Assembly: GCA_945905745.1 (NCBI GenBank)
Contig: CAMDQF010000020.1
Span: 1 to 37,725, forward strand
Reading direction: 5' to 3'
Source of the DNA: Litorilinea aerophila
GTDB taxonomy: Bacteria > Chloroflexota > Anaerolineae > Caldilineales > Caldilineaceae
DNA: 37,725 bases
Below are positions 16,947-25,581 of the stretch, in pieces. The translations under genes were made by a program, and so were the position numbers. The notes under the pieces were generated by a model, which saw only the letters and a list, made by a program, of their open reading frames with translations, was not told the DNA's origin and did not search any database. Numbering within the stretch: the first letter of the stretch is position 1; each line of letters opens with the position of its first letter.

Positions 16947-19013
16947 ATGAGCGAAATTGCCACACGCCGGGCCGAATTGGAAAAATTGGATTTTGACCCC
17001 AGGCTTCTGGACGCAACAGTTCAGAACGTCCAAAAAATGATACAGAGCGTTTGGAATGAAATCCCCGCACAAGAGCAGGCGATCATTCAATCCCGGCGGC
17101 GTAGCCTGGTCATTGCATTGACAGCGGGTGGCGTCAGCAGCGAAGAGGCCGAGCGACTGCTAACAGAATTTTTGAGGGCGCTGGAAACGCTCGACAGCGT
17201 TGTGCGTCTGGCCTACGCTGAACTTGAGAAGGGCAAGAAGAAAGGAACCGTACGCGGCGACAACAAAGTTGTTGTTAGCCCTGCAACACTGGACGCCATC
17301 TTCACAGCGCCGTCCACCGGCGATGACCCCCTGCTCGAAGCCAGCGCGACCGTTCCTTATCACACAAAAGTTGATTTCCCCCCCAGCATTTCCGGCCGGG
17401 ATGAGTCGGTGTACCCGCTGGTTGTCCAGTTGGTCATCAACAAACCGGCCCAGAGCCAGGCCGATGTGATACTAAACCTCGAATTTATTGCGCCCGATGT
17501 GCCCGAACTGATCGAAGTCCATCTGACCGCGCCCGCCTTCGCGGAGACCACCAGCGTCTCCCGCCGCACACTCGTCGTCTATAAAGGCGAAGACTCGGAC
17601 CCGGCTGTCTTCCTGCTCAAATTGCTGGACAAAAGCAGCGGCGACAAAGAGCTGCGTCTGGACTTCTATCACCTGGGCTACCCCATCGGCAGCGCCACTT
17701 TTAAGAGCGAAGTCACCCTTTTCAATACGGGTGGACCTGTCACCCGCACACCGCTGGGTGGCCGCCCCCCCATCCGCACCGGGCGCGCGCCGATGCCCGT
17801 CGGTCGTCCGGGCCTGCCCCAGCCCCAGCCGGAACCGGAAGAGACGACGAATTCAGGCACGGCTACGCTGGCGGAGGGGATCGACGGGCTGCGCTTTGTC
17901 AAGCCCGGCACGCAAATCCCTGACGTGATTTTGCGGGTGGTGCAGGACGCCGACGGCGCGACCCTCCATTTCAAGCTCGTTTCGCCCAAAGGCAAAATCG
18001 GCTATCGGGAAAAGGCCATGGGCAAAGTCACCATCCAGCGGCTGAAAGACCCAACCCTGCTCCTGGCCGACTATTTCGCCGATCTCAACACAATGGCCCG
18101 GTCTCCTATCGACGCACTTGACCCGGCCCAGGCCAAAGATGATATGGCACGAACGGTGGCTATTGGTAATGCGATTTATGAACAGATTTTTCCCGAGGAG
18201 CTGAAAGAAGAGTATTGGCGGCTCAAAGGGTTGCGGGATGAGGGGAAGATTGAAACTTTGTTGGTCTTGAGCGACGAGCCGTGGATTCCTTGGGAGATGG
18301 CCTACCCTTATCGGGACGGCGAGACCGAGACCGACTTTCTGGCGGGAAGCTGGCACTTCAGCCGCTGGCAGGCCGGGCTGGGTCTCAATCCTGAGCTGGC
18401 TGTGCAGTCCGTTCAGCTTGTCGCCCCCACCCTGGACCTGGAATTTGTGAAGGAGGAAAAGGCGTATTTCGACAATCTGCCCAGCGTCCTGCCCGACATC
18501 CTTGTCGGCGATCCGATTACGGATCGTGCCCGCTTTCTTGCGCAGATCGGCGAGGGCAAAGTCCAACTGCTGCACTTTGCCACCCATGCCAGCTTTGTAG
18601 GAGAGAACGCCGACCGTTCGCCCATCCACCTGGAGATGGGCGAGGTGATCGAGCCGGTGGATATGAGCGGCCCGGCCACCGCTGGCATCCGCCGAGAGCG
18701 ACCCCTCGTCTTTCTCAACGCCTGCCACGGGGGGCGGCTGGAGTTCACTCTCACCGGGTTGGGTGGTTGGGCCGAGCGGATGGTGAAACAGGTGGCGGCC
18801 ACCGCCTTTGTGGGGGCCTACTGGGAGATCAACGACCGGCTGGCTTCGCTCTTTGCCCGCACCTTCTACGACCAACTGCGCGGCGGCGCAACCCTCTCCG
18901 TCGCCTTTCACATCGCCCGCCAGACCATCCGCGAAGCTGCCCCGGCCAATCCCACTTGGCTGGCTTACACCCTCTACGGCGACCCGAATGCGCGCATTAC
19001 GTGGGGAGAGTGA
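16947..19013 (+). CDS. CHAT-domain (caspase-like) cysteine protease with N-terminal accessory domains
   Basis: A 688-residue soluble protein. Residues 1-100 are helical and charged; about 120-270 look like a beta-rich domain (many strands such as VYPLVVQLVINKP and VILNLEFIAPDVPELIEV); a Pro/Arg-rich linker (RPPIRTGRAPMP, PQPQPEPEE) follows near 275-315; the CHAT domain fills the C-terminal third, with catalytic His547 in LHFATHAS and Cys593 in FLNACHGG. CHAT proteases act in regulated cell death and defence circuits of bacteria (family knowledge). No sensor partner is adjacent, but a JAMM protease gene is divergent from it. The ATG at 16947 has AGGAGA upstream. The TGA stop lies inside a family C repeat. 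Confidence 0.85.
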   Translation: MSEIATRRAELEKLDFDPRLLDATVQNVQKMIQSVWNEIPAQEQAIIQSRRRSLVIALTAGGVSSEEAERLLTEFLRALETLDSVVRLAYAELEKGKKKGTVRGDNKVVVSPATLDAIFTAPSTGDDPLLEASATVPYHTKVDFPPSISGRDESVYPLVVQLVINKPAQSQADVILNLEFIAPDVPELIEVHLTAPAFAETTSVSRRTLVVYKGEDSDPAVFLLKLLDKSSGDKELRLDFYHLGYPIGSATFKSEVTLFNTGGPVTRTPLGGRPPIRTGRAPMPVGRPGLPQPQPEPEETTNSGTATLAEGIDGLRFVKPGTQIPDVILRVVQDADGATLHFKLVSPKGKIGYREKAMGKVTIQRLKDPTLLLADYFADLNTMARSPIDALDPAQAKDDMARTVAIGNAIYEQIFPEELKEEYWRLKGLRDEGKIETLLVLSDEPWIPWEMAYPYRDGETETDFLAGSWHFSRWQAGLGLNPELAVQSVQLVAPTLDLEFVKEEKAYFDNLPSVLPDILVGDPITDRARFLAQIGEGKVQLLHFATHASFVGENADRSPIHLEMGEVIEPVDMSGPATAGIRRERPLVFLNACHGGRLEFTLTGLGGWAERMVKQVAATAFVGAYWEINDRLASLFARTFYDQLRGGATLSVAFHIARQTIREAAPANPTWLAYTLYGDPNARITWGE

Positions 19014-19273
19014 GCAGTAATCGGTAATCAGTGCGCAGTTGATTGGTTGATTGGGCGACGAATCCTTGACCAGCGCTGGTTGAGTAGGCGTCGCATAAGA
19101 ATGCGGGGGCTGTTTCCAGCCGTATCGAAACCGAGCGGGTCTACGAGCGATCTCCCGTCGACCCGCTCCGAGGTTTCACTTCACTTCGACAAGCTCAGTA
19201 CAAGCGATACGTCGCTACGCTTCTACCCTTCGTCAGGCTCAGGACGCCGCTCAACTGGCGTGGCTACTATCGA
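19014..19273. repeat. Repeat-filled gap between the CHAT and SWIM genes
   Basis: Begins with family C units (AGTAATC, GGTAATCAGTG, 19008-19033) that overlap the CHAT stop. A block with GGTTGAGTAGG and GCCGTATCGAAACC follows (19078-19134), then family D units CTTCGACAAGCTCAG (19196 onward) and CCTTCGTCAGGCTCAGGACG (19231 onward). No open reading frame of credible composition was seen. Confidence 0.7.
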
Positions 19274-21040
19274 TCAAAGTCCCGCTCTGTTCAGTTCATC
19301 CTGCAAAGCAGGCAGTCGCTTGTTTTCCTGGCGAATCTGCGCGATGAGAGCCTTCCACTTGGCAGCCTCCCCCATCTGTTCGTAGATCGCTTTGACTCGC
19401 CGCAGATGGGTGGCGGCAACAGCATAACTATCCCGATTGCGCCCAGCGATGGCCCGCTGGGCTTCATCCCGATAGATGTCAATAGCAGCACTCGGACGGC
19501 TTTCCTCGGCCAGCCGGGCCACAGACAGACCCAGGCTCGTGGGGTGAAAATGGTAGAGGGTTCGCTGTCGCGATTGCCCAATCAACTTGAACGCAGCCAG
19601 GGCGTCATCCACGCGCTTCTCATCCACGTAGACCTCTGTCAACAGCGAAAAGTTGCCTTCTTTCTCCAGCCCACCCAGCACATCTGCCTGCACTTCCGGC
19701 CAGCGTTCAGCCAGTCCGGCGATTTTCCGCACTTGTTGATAAACGGCAAGTTGCTTGAATTGCCCGAACAGACGAAGGGCCAGCGTTAGCGCCTCCGGCG
19801 CGGCATTGCGGGCCACGGCCCAGTCGATCAATTGGGACAGGATATTGCGGTCGTTGTTCTCTTCTATCCGTCCCTGCAAAACCTGCTCGGCCAGACTGGT
19901 GTGGCCTGCGGCGTAGATGATTTTGCTCAGAGTGAGAAGTTCGTGGGCGGGTGTCGCTTTGGCCGCTTTGGCTGCCTCGTCGCTGCGCCCCAGAACGAGC
20001 AGCCGTCTGACCAAATCTTCGCTGCGCCCAGTTTCGCGGCAGAGACGCAGATACTCTTCGTCGCTGAGTGTCTCAGCCTCCAGTTGGAGCAGAAAACCGC
20101 CGAGGGCTTTGGTACTCCAACTGTCGGCAGAAGCTTTCTTTTGCGTGGCAAGAGCAGCACGCACCGAGCCGGCCACGTCGGCTTTCTCCTCGCTGTTTGT
20201 CTCCCCGACCAGCGCAGAGTAGGCGCTATCGCCCCCGCCCAGACCGCCTAAATTCATATCCCACCGATAAATATCGAAAAGGGTTTGGATGATCTGTTGG
20301 CGCAGGTCCGGGTCGCTGGTCGCTTCCAGACACTTGCCCAATCCCTCGGCGCAACTATCCACCACACCGGCAACTTCGCCCTCGTCGTCGTACATCTCCT
20401 CATAGCTGTCCATCACTTCTTCGGCCAGGGTTGCGAAGACAACCGTCGCGTTGACCCAGGCCTGGGCATTCTGGTAGTCGGTTCCTTGCCCCAGAACGGT
20501 GTAGAGCTGGCTGGCACTGGGAGAGCCATATCCGCGATCCCACTCGTCATACCCCATACTGCTGACCGCATCGAGTACCTGTCGGCGGATCAGTGCCGGG
20601 TCTAAAAGTGACTCTGAAGGAGAAATCCCTGCTATAGGCATATCGAGCAGTGTCTCCAAATCTGGATGGCGGGCCACCATTTGCTGGATGAGGGCCACCA
20701 GTTCCTCCCGGCTGCGCTCATCCAGACGCACTTGCACAGCCTCTTCGGTGGTGAAGCTCTCCGGTTCGTAGAGCCAGGTGAGCAGGAGGGCTACGCAGTG
20801 CTTGCAGTGGCTGCCCACGGGACAGGAACAGTGGCCCGCTTCGATCCCTTTCGTGTCCAGTGCAATCGTCACCCGATAGGACGACGCAGCCGAACCGCTG
20901 CACTCGGCCAGGAGTCGGTTGCCCTGGACACGAGGATTGCGGATAGCGCCCTCTTCGTAATAGTTTTCGCCCCGCTGAAAGGAGCGGGAATCCGTCCAAC
21001 TCTCGATCTCTTCTTCGCTGGGTGTGGGTAGATTGTTCAT
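19274..21040 (-). CDS. SWIM zinc-finger protein
   Basis: A 588-residue protein with a SWIM zinc finger, HCSCPVGSHCKH (Cys71, 73, 79, His81), near the N-terminus after a FQRGENYYEEG segment typical of bacterial SWIM proteins. The rest is alpha-helical with repeated Leu/Ala-rich helices (roughly 230-580) that suggest a TPR-like solenoid. SWIM domains bind DNA or protein; in bacteria they often accompany SWI2/SNF2 helicases or MoxR/VWA genes, but none is adjacent. The start at ATG 21040 is chosen because homologous-looking sequence begins there; no strong ribosome binding site is visible, and ATG 21052 is possible. It is divergent from the SDR gene. Confidence 0.8.
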   Translation of the reverse strand: MNNLPTPSEEEIESWTDSRSFQRGENYYEEGAIRNPRVQGNRLLAECSGSAASSYRVTIALDTKGIEAGHCSCPVGSHCKHCVALLLTWLYEPESFTTEEAVQVRLDERSREELVALIQQMVARHPDLETLLDMPIAGISPSESLLDPALIRRQVLDAVSSMGYDEWDRGYGSPSASQLYTVLGQGTDYQNAQAWVNATVVFATLAEEVMDSYEEMYDDEGEVAGVVDSCAEGLGKCLEATSDPDLRQQIIQTLFDIYRWDMNLGGLGGGDSAYSALVGETNSEEKADVAGSVRAALATQKKASADSWSTKALGGFLLQLEAETLSDEEYLRLCRETGRSEDLVRRLLVLGRSDEAAKAAKATPAHELLTLSKIIYAAGHTSLAEQVLQGRIEENNDRNILSQLIDWAVARNAAPEALTLALRLFGQFKQLAVYQQVRKIAGLAERWPEVQADVLGGLEKEGNFSLLTEVYVDEKRVDDALAAFKLIGQSRQRTLYHFHPTSLGLSVARLAEESRPSAAIDIYRDEAQRAIAGRNRDSYAVAATHLRRVKAIYEQMGEAAKWKALIAQIRQENKRLPALQDELNRAGL

Positions 21041-21063
21041 TGTTTGTCTCATTTTGGCGAGGG

Positions 21064-21091
21064 TTGCAATGGAGCGCATAGGATGTACAAT
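21064..21091 (+). promoter_or_regulatory. Probable promoter of the SDR gene
   Basis: TTGCAA (21064-21069), a 16-base spacer and TACAAT (21086-21091). It lies 45 bases before the chosen SDR start. Confidence 0.5.
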
Positions 21092-21136
21092 AGCATTCTA
21101 CCTAGGCATATGGAGATTTACGAAAAAGAGGAACCA

Positions 21137-21922
21137 ATGACAGATCAGACCAACAAAATTCTCTTTGCCACCGGCGCGGCCCGGGGGCTGGGCAAGGCAA
21201 TTGTGGAGCGCTTTTTGCGCGAGGGCGCGTCGGTGTTGGCCTTCGACAACAACGCCGAAAATCTGCGCGCTGTGGAAAGCGAGTGGAATGCAGGGGAAAG
21301 GGTCTTGTGTGTAGTGGGGGATGTGCGCCAACGGGGGGATGTGCAGGCCGCGGTGGACGCGACTGTGGCCCGCTGGGGACGGATCGATGTGTTGGCAAAT
21401 GTGGCGGGGATTGCCCGTGAAGATCATTTCCTGGAGATCGACCCGGTCGATTGGCAGCGCATCATTGACATCAACCTGACCGGCGTCTTCAACGTGGCCC
21501 AGTTGGTGGCCCGGCAGATGGCAACCCAAGCCAGCGGCGGCGTGATCATCAATATGGCGAGCAAAAATGGGATTGCAGGCGAAGTGAAATACGCCCACTA
21601 CAATGCCAGCAAAGGCGGTGTGATTCTGCTGACAAAAACAATGGCTTTGGACCTGGCGGACTACAACATCCGGGTCAATGCGGTGGCCCCCGGCTATATC
21701 GTGACGCCGATGGCTGCGGAGATCGACCCGCCAGCCTTTATGGATTTTTATAAGGAGCGGCTAATTCCCCTCAACCGGCTGGGCCGCCCGCAAGATGTGG
21801 CTGGGGCCTTTGCCTTTCTGGCTTCGGACGACGCCCAGTTTATGACGGGACATACGCTTGTCATTGACGGCGGCCAGACCAGCGGCGACGGGCGCAAGCT
21901 GGGGGCGTATCCGCCGGAGTAA
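21137..21922 (+). CDS. Short-chain dehydrogenase/reductase, sugar- or alcohol-dehydrogenase type
   Basis: A 261-residue classical SDR that oxidises or reduces a hydroxyl/carbonyl group with NAD(P). The cofactor motif TGAARGLG is at 12-19, Asp37 after the second strand (LAFDNN) favours NAD, NVAG is at 88-91, and the catalytic Ser142, Tyr155 and Lys159 lie in NMASKNG and YNASK. The C-terminus DGGQTSGDGRKLG is ordinary. ATG 21137 has GAGGAA just upstream. Together with the DHDPS-family aldolase and the sugar ABC transporter downstream, a role in catabolism of a sugar or sugar acid is plausible (inference); the Rpn gene separates it from them. Confidence 0.88.
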   Translation: MTDQTNKILFATGAARGLGKAIVERFLREGASVLAFDNNAENLRAVESEWNAGERVLCVVGDVRQRGDVQAAVDATVARWGRIDVLANVAGIAREDHFLEIDPVDWQRIIDINLTGVFNVAQLVARQMATQASGGVIINMASKNGIAGEVKYAHYNASKGGVILLTKTMALDLADYNIRVNAVAPGYIVTPMAAEIDPPAFMDFYKERLIPLNRLGRPQDVAGAFAFLASDDAQFMTGHTLVIDGGQTSGDGRKLGAYPPE

Positions 21923-21979
21923 ACAGGCGAACAGCGACTGGCGATTGGCGATTTGGTCTGGGAATCTGGGACGAATAGG

Positions 21980-22008
21980 TTGCAAATCAACGGTGCATGG
22001 GGTATAGT
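21980..22008 (+). promoter_or_regulatory. Promoter of the Rpn-type nuclease gene (leaderless)
   Basis: TTGCAA (21980-21985), a 17-base spacer, TATAGT (22003-22008). The expected transcript start, about seven bases downstream, falls on the ATG at 22015, so the mRNA would begin with its start codon. Confidence 0.6.
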
Positions 22009-22014
22009 AACCGT

Positions 22015-23094
22015 ATGAAAAGCAATCGGGCAAAGGCAACGCAACCGAAAATCCATGACTCGGCGTACAAGAAACTCTTTTCCAATCGCACGATCTTTCA
22101 GCAATTGGTCGAAACCTTCATCACCGAGACGTGGGTGAAAGAGTTGGACTTTGCCAATTGCGAGACACTCGACAAGTCGTTTGTCGCTGACCACTACAAA
22201 GAGACCGAAAGCGACCTGATCTACAAGCTGAAATTGCGCGGGAAGACGATTTACATCTACGTGCTGCTGGAATTTCAGTCGAAAGTAGATCGCTTTATGG
22301 CGCTGCGGGTGTTGTACTATATCCTGAGTTTTTACATGGACTACCGGATGAACCACCGGCGCATCAAGAAGCTACCAGCGGTTTTTCCGATTGTGTTGTA
22401 CAATGGCAAAGCGAAGTGGACGGCCAGCAGCGACATCCAAGACCTGATCGAGTCTGACCCCTACTTGGGGGAGTATGCCGCTCAGTTCAAATACCTGCTG
22501 CTCAACGAGAAGACGTACTCGAAGGAACAACTGCTGACGATTCGCAACATCGTGTCAACGCTCTTTCTGGCGGAAGGTCATTACGACATCGAACTCCTGG
22601 AACAGGAGTTGTTGAACCTGTACGAGCAGGAATCTGACAAGCAGGCGGTTTCGTTGTTTCTCAACTGGTTTCGGCAATTGGCGTTGTATGGCAAAGTATC
22701 ACCCGAAGACTACGAAAAGTTGGATTATGTCTATCGGACAAAAGAGGAGGTGCAGACGATGTTAGTGGCAACCTTACAAGAGGAGCGGCAGAAGGTTTAT
22801 CAGCAAGGACAAACCGCTGGCGAAGCGGTCGGGATCGTCAAAGGCGAAGCGGTCGGGATCGTCAAAGGCGAAGCGGTCGGACTGGTGAAAGGACAGCGCC
22901 AAACGTTGCTTCTCTTGCTCCAATATCGTTATCAATTGAGTGAAGCAGAGCAAGCGAATCTGGCAGAGCAATTAGCGAAAATTACGGAGGCGCACTCCTT
23001 GACCGCATTAACCAATCACGGGCTACAAGCCGCTAGTTTCGCGGAGTTCAAGAGCTATCTGCTCGGGTATCTGCCCACAGACAGCGGTGTCTGA
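22015..23094 (+). CDS. Rpn-family recombination-promoting nuclease / PD-(D/E)XK putative transposase
   Basis: A 359-residue protein of the RpnA/YhgA-like group. The PD-(D/E)XK nuclease core shows as ESDLIYKL (Asp67) and YVLLEFQSK (Glu86, Gln88). HDSAYKKLFSN at the N-terminus and FPIVLYNGKAKW are family features. Members cut DNA and stimulate recombination in E. coli; some act in phage defence. The start is ATG 22015, because the promoter predicts the transcript begins there, making it leaderless; the ATG at 21997 would lie upstream of the transcript. Residues 269-292 are three tandem GEAVGIVK units. It sits between two catabolic genes and ends before a strong terminator, as an independently transcribed insertion would. 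Confidence 0.85.
   Translation: MKSNRAKATQPKIHDSAYKKLFSNRTIFQQLVETFITETWVKELDFANCETLDKSFVADHYKETESDLIYKLKLRGKTIYIYVLLEFQSKVDRFMALRVLYYILSFYMDYRMNHRRIKKLPAVFPIVLYNGKAKWTASSDIQDLIESDPYLGEYAAQFKYLLLNEKTYSKEQLLTIRNIVSTLFLAEGHYDIELLEQELLNLYEQESDKQAVSLFLNWFRQLALYGKVSPEDYEKLDYVYRTKEEVQTMLVATLQEERQKVYQQGQTAGEAVGIVKGEAVGIVKGEAVGLVKGQRQTLLLLLQYRYQLSEAEQANLAEQLAKITEAHSLTALTNHGLQAASFAEFKSYLLGYLPTDSGV
22819..22890 (+). repeat. In-frame 24-base tandem repeat in the Rpn gene (3 copies)
   Basis: Units start at 22819, 22843 and 22867. The first two are identical and the third differs by a few bases (GLVK in place of GIVK). Copy number can change without breaking the frame. Confidence 0.95.
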
Positions 23095-23191
23095 TGCCGG
23101 TGGGTTGGGCAGTGGATGAGTGGTCGAATGGGTCCAGTTTGGAGCGGTGATTTCATCCCCCAAGTCCGTTCAGCTTCGGGTTCGCAACTTC

Positions 23192-23223
23192 AAAAAGAGA
23201 GACCCGGTTGGGTCTCTCTTTTT
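23192..23223 (+). terminator. Intrinsic terminator after the Rpn gene
   Basis: A perfect 14-bp stem (23192-23205 with 23210-23223), GGTT loop, and T-run. The A-run on the other side makes it potentially bidirectional. Confidence 0.93.
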
Positions 23224-23247
23224 CATTGCCGGCTTGGGCGGTTCCTC

Positions 23248-23479
23248 TGGTAGAATACGCCTGCGCAGCCAAAAATCCCTGGCGCTTTCTATCCCGACGC
23301 GTCGGCAGTGGATGCAGCCAGCGAAGAAGTGCGCACCGATTCCATGAATGGCCCGGGCGATCCCCGCTGCATAAACGCCCAGCGCAGGGTAGAAGATGCG
23401 CTGTCAAGAGTCATTTAGATCAATCCGCAGATTCCGTCATCCGTCCTTCTCCCCTGCCACCCAACGAAAGAGAAAACCA
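23248..23479 (+). promoter_or_regulatory. Extended -10 promoter and long, possibly structured leader of the aldolase gene
   Basis: TGGTAGAAT (23248-23256) is an extended -10 that needs no -35. The leader before the GTG at 23480 would be about 215 bases. It can close a stem of CCTGCGC (23260-23266) with GCGCAGG (23382-23388) and holds internal complementary pairs: CTGGC with GCCAG, ATCC with GGAT, and GGGCG with CGCCC. No known riboswitch or small RNA consensus is recognisable. It could be a leader, an independent RNA or ordinary spacer. Confidence 0.4.
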
Positions 23480-24403
23480 GTGACCCACAATGCCAAAGCC
23501 CTGCGCGGGGTCGTGCCGATCATCCCGACGCCCTTCCACGCCGGCAGCGAAGAAGTCAACAGTGCGGCCATCGGCCCGCTTATTGATTTTGCCATCGAGT
23601 CCGGCGCGGCTGGCGTCTGTCTGCCCGCCTATGCCAGCGAATTCTACAAACTCACCGAAGCCGAGCGCGCCGGGTTGGTCGAGGCCGCGGTGAGCCACGC
23701 GGCCGGGCGCATTCCTGTGCTGGCCCAGTCCAACCACCCGTCGGCCAAAGCGGCCTGCGCCATTGCCCGCGCCAATGCCCGGCTGGGCGCGGATATCATC
23801 TCCTTTGCCATCCCGCGCATCTTCGCGTTGGGCAACGACGATCTGTTGCGCTACTGCGCGGCCATCTGCGATGCCGTGGATCTCCCTGTGCTGATCCAGG
23901 ACTTTAACCCCGGCGGGCCGACAATCGGCGCGGATTTCTGCCGCCGTCTGGCCGACGCTTGCCCGAATTTTCAGTATGTGAAGTTGGAAGAAGCGCTGAT
24001 GGGGGCAAAAGTCACGGCGATCCGGGAGGCCACCGACGACCGGGTGGGGGTGCTGGAAGGCTGGGGCGGGCTGTATATGCTGGAACTTTACCCCTACGGT
24101 CTCTGCGGCATTATGCCCGGTCTGGGCGTGGCCGATCTGCTGGTGCATATTTGGCGGCGGGCCGAGGCGGGCGACAGCGGCGGGGCGATGGACATTTTCG
24201 AGAAGGTCTGCCCGCAACTGATGTTCAGCCTGCAAAATATGGAGATGTTTCTGCATGTGGAGAAGCGGCTGCTGGTGCAGCGGGGTGTGCTGGCCGACGC
24301 CACCGTGCGCCAGGCGACCCTGTCCCCCAGCCCACAACTGCTGGCCTTCGGCGATTTTCTCAACAGCCGGGTGATCCAGGCGGCGCGTTCTCTGGCTGCA
24401 TAA
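23480..24403 (+). CDS. DHDPS/NAL-family aldolase (DapA-like)
   Basis: A 307-residue (beta/alpha)8 class I aldolase of the dihydrodipicolinate synthase / N-acetylneuraminate lyase family, which forms a Schiff base between a lysine and a 2-keto acid. The lysine is Lys168 in YVKLEEA. The usual catalytic Tyr of the LYNxP motif is replaced by Gln140 in LIQDFNPG, and the early GTTGE motif by PAYASEF, so it is not the lysine-pathway DapA. Sugar-acid dehydratases and aldolases are better guesses. The start is GTG 23480; the upstream GAAAGAGA is a weak ribosome binding site. The sugar ABC transporter downstream supports a catabolic role. Confidence 0.85.
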   Translation: MTHNAKALRGVVPIIPTPFHAGSEEVNSAAIGPLIDFAIESGAAGVCLPAYASEFYKLTEAERAGLVEAAVSHAAGRIPVLAQSNHPSAKAACAIARANARLGADIISFAIPRIFALGNDDLLRYCAAICDAVDLPVLIQDFNPGGPTIGADFCRRLADACPNFQYVKLEEALMGAKVTAIREATDDRVGVLEGWGGLYMLELYPYGLCGIMPGLGVADLLVHIWRRAEAGDSGGAMDIFEKVCPQLMFSLQNMEMFLHVEKRLLVQRGVLADATVRQATLSPSPQLLAFGDFLNSRVIQAARSLAA

Positions 24404-24404
24404 T

Positions 24405-24450
24405 ACAGTCGTTGGCAAAGCCGATGACTGTGCAGGGATTGCCAACTTTC
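24405..24450 (+). other. Mutually exclusive hairpins after the aldolase gene
   Basis: GTTGGCAA (24411-24418) pairs with TTGCCAAC (24439-24446). A second pair, ACAGTC and GACTGT, overlaps the first arm, so the two stems exclude each other. Only a weak T-rich stretch follows. It could be a terminator, attenuator or operator. Confidence 0.35.
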
Positions 24451-24492
24451 CCTTGTGAAAATCGTCACGAAGTCTGGTCTTGGTCAAGCAGT

Positions 24493-24521
24493 TTGACGCT
24501 GCTAAGCCGGTATGCTATAAA
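24493..24521 (+). promoter_or_regulatory. Promoter of the sugar ABC transporter operon
   Basis: TTGACG (24493-24498), 17-base spacer, TATAAA (24516-24521), 48 bases before the chosen start of the first permease. Confidence 0.75.
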
Positions 24522-24569
24522 CACTATGACTACGATGTACTCCCAAACTTGATGGTCAGAATCGAGCTT

Positions 24570-25571
24570 ATGACTTCGCTAACCAAAAATTTCATCGGTG
24601 GACAAAGCCAGCCACCGGCCAAATCGGCTGTCCCCAAAGCCAGTCAACTGCAAAAAACTGTGCGCTATGTGCGTGAAAACGCCCTTCTCTTTCTATTAGG
24701 CGCACCAGCAGTAATCCTGATTTTCCTTTTTAGCTATATTCCCATGATGGGCACGGTGATCGCCTTTCAAGACTACAGCCCCAGAACGATGTTCTTCAGC
24801 CCGTGGGTGGGCTTGAACAACTTCCGGCTGCTGGTGGAATCGCCACTGGTGATTCGACTGGTGACGAATACATTGCAGCTCAACGCCATGTTTATTGTAA
24901 CCACTACTTTTTTTGCTGTGACGAGTGCATTGCTCTTGAACGAAGTGCGATCAACTTCGTTTAAGCGTATTGCCCAGTCGGTGATGTTTCTGCCTTTTTT
25001 CATGGGTTGGACTATCGTGGCGATGGTACTCTTTGGTTTAATCGATTACCAGGTGGGTACGATCAACGCGATTATCACCCGGTTTGGTCTGGAACGGATG
25101 ATTGTGACGGATAAGCCCGATTGGTGGCCGTGGATTTTGACAACGATTCGGGTGTGGAAGGGGACGGGTTCCGGCTGTATTATCTACTTGGCTGTACTTG
25201 TTTCTGTGGACCCGCAACAGTACGAGGCCGCGGCTATTGATGGTGCCAGCCGTTGGCAACGTATGCGCTTTATCAGCCTGCCGGCACTGACGCCAGTTGT
25301 GATTCTGCTAGTTCTTTTGGACATCGGGCGCATCTTCTTTGGCGATTTTGGTATGATCTACGCTGTGATTGGCGATAAGGCAAACCTGTACTCGACGACG
25401 GATGTGATCGACACCTATCTGCTGCGGGCGCTGCGCAACAATTCCAACTACGGATTTAGCGCGGCTGTGGGACTGTTGCAATCTATTCTGGGCTTTATCT
25501 GCATCTTTGGCTCCAACTGGCTGGTGAAGATTTATTCACGACGCCAAGGTGAGGATTATACAATATTTTAG
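24570..25571 (+). CDS. Sugar ABC transporter permease, LplB type
   Basis: A 333-residue inner-membrane permease with about six helices. The first is FLLGAPAVILIFLFSYIPMMGTVIAF, followed by QDYSPRTMFFSPWVGLNNF, typical of LplB/YteP-like subunits of polysaccharide or aldouronate-type importers. The cytoplasmic EAA loop EAAAIDGASRWQRMRFISLP contacts the ATPase. The start is ATG 24570; ATG 24552 and upstream codons cannot be excluded because the ribosome binding site is weak. It heads an operon with the second permease (10-base gap) and the binding protein. No ATPase gene is present, as usual for this class, which shares an MsmX-like ATPase encoded elsewhere. Confidence 0.88.
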   Translation: MTSLTKNFIGGQSQPPAKSAVPKASQLQKTVRYVRENALLFLLGAPAVILIFLFSYIPMMGTVIAFQDYSPRTMFFSPWVGLNNFRLLVESPLVIRLVTNTLQLNAMFIVTTTFFAVTSALLLNEVRSTSFKRIAQSVMFLPFFMGWTIVAMVLFGLIDYQVGTINAIITRFGLERMIVTDKPDWWPWILTTIRVWKGTGSGCIIYLAVLVSVDPQQYEAAAIDGASRWQRMRFISLPALTPVVILLVLLDIGRIFFGDFGMIYAVIGDKANLYSTTDVIDTYLLRALRNNSNYGFSAAVGLLQSILGFICIFGSNWLVKIYSRRQGEDYTIF

Positions 25572-25581
25572 TGGGGTAGCT

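Noticed and set aside
22015..23094. A complete insertion sequence carrying the Rpn gene
   Set aside because: No terminal inverted repeats or target-site duplication were found around the gene; only the nuclease-like protein itself suggests mobility.
23260..23388. SRP RNA, 6S RNA or TPP riboswitch in the aldolase leader
   Set aside because: The conserved SRP GNAR-loop block, the 6S closing/bubble pattern and the TPP CUGAGA core could not be matched, so it is kept only as an unclassified structured leader.
23480..24403. Assignment as dapA (lysine biosynthesis)
   Set aside because: The catalytic Tyr position is Gln and the early substrate motif differs, and the context is sugar uptake rather than amino-acid synthesis.
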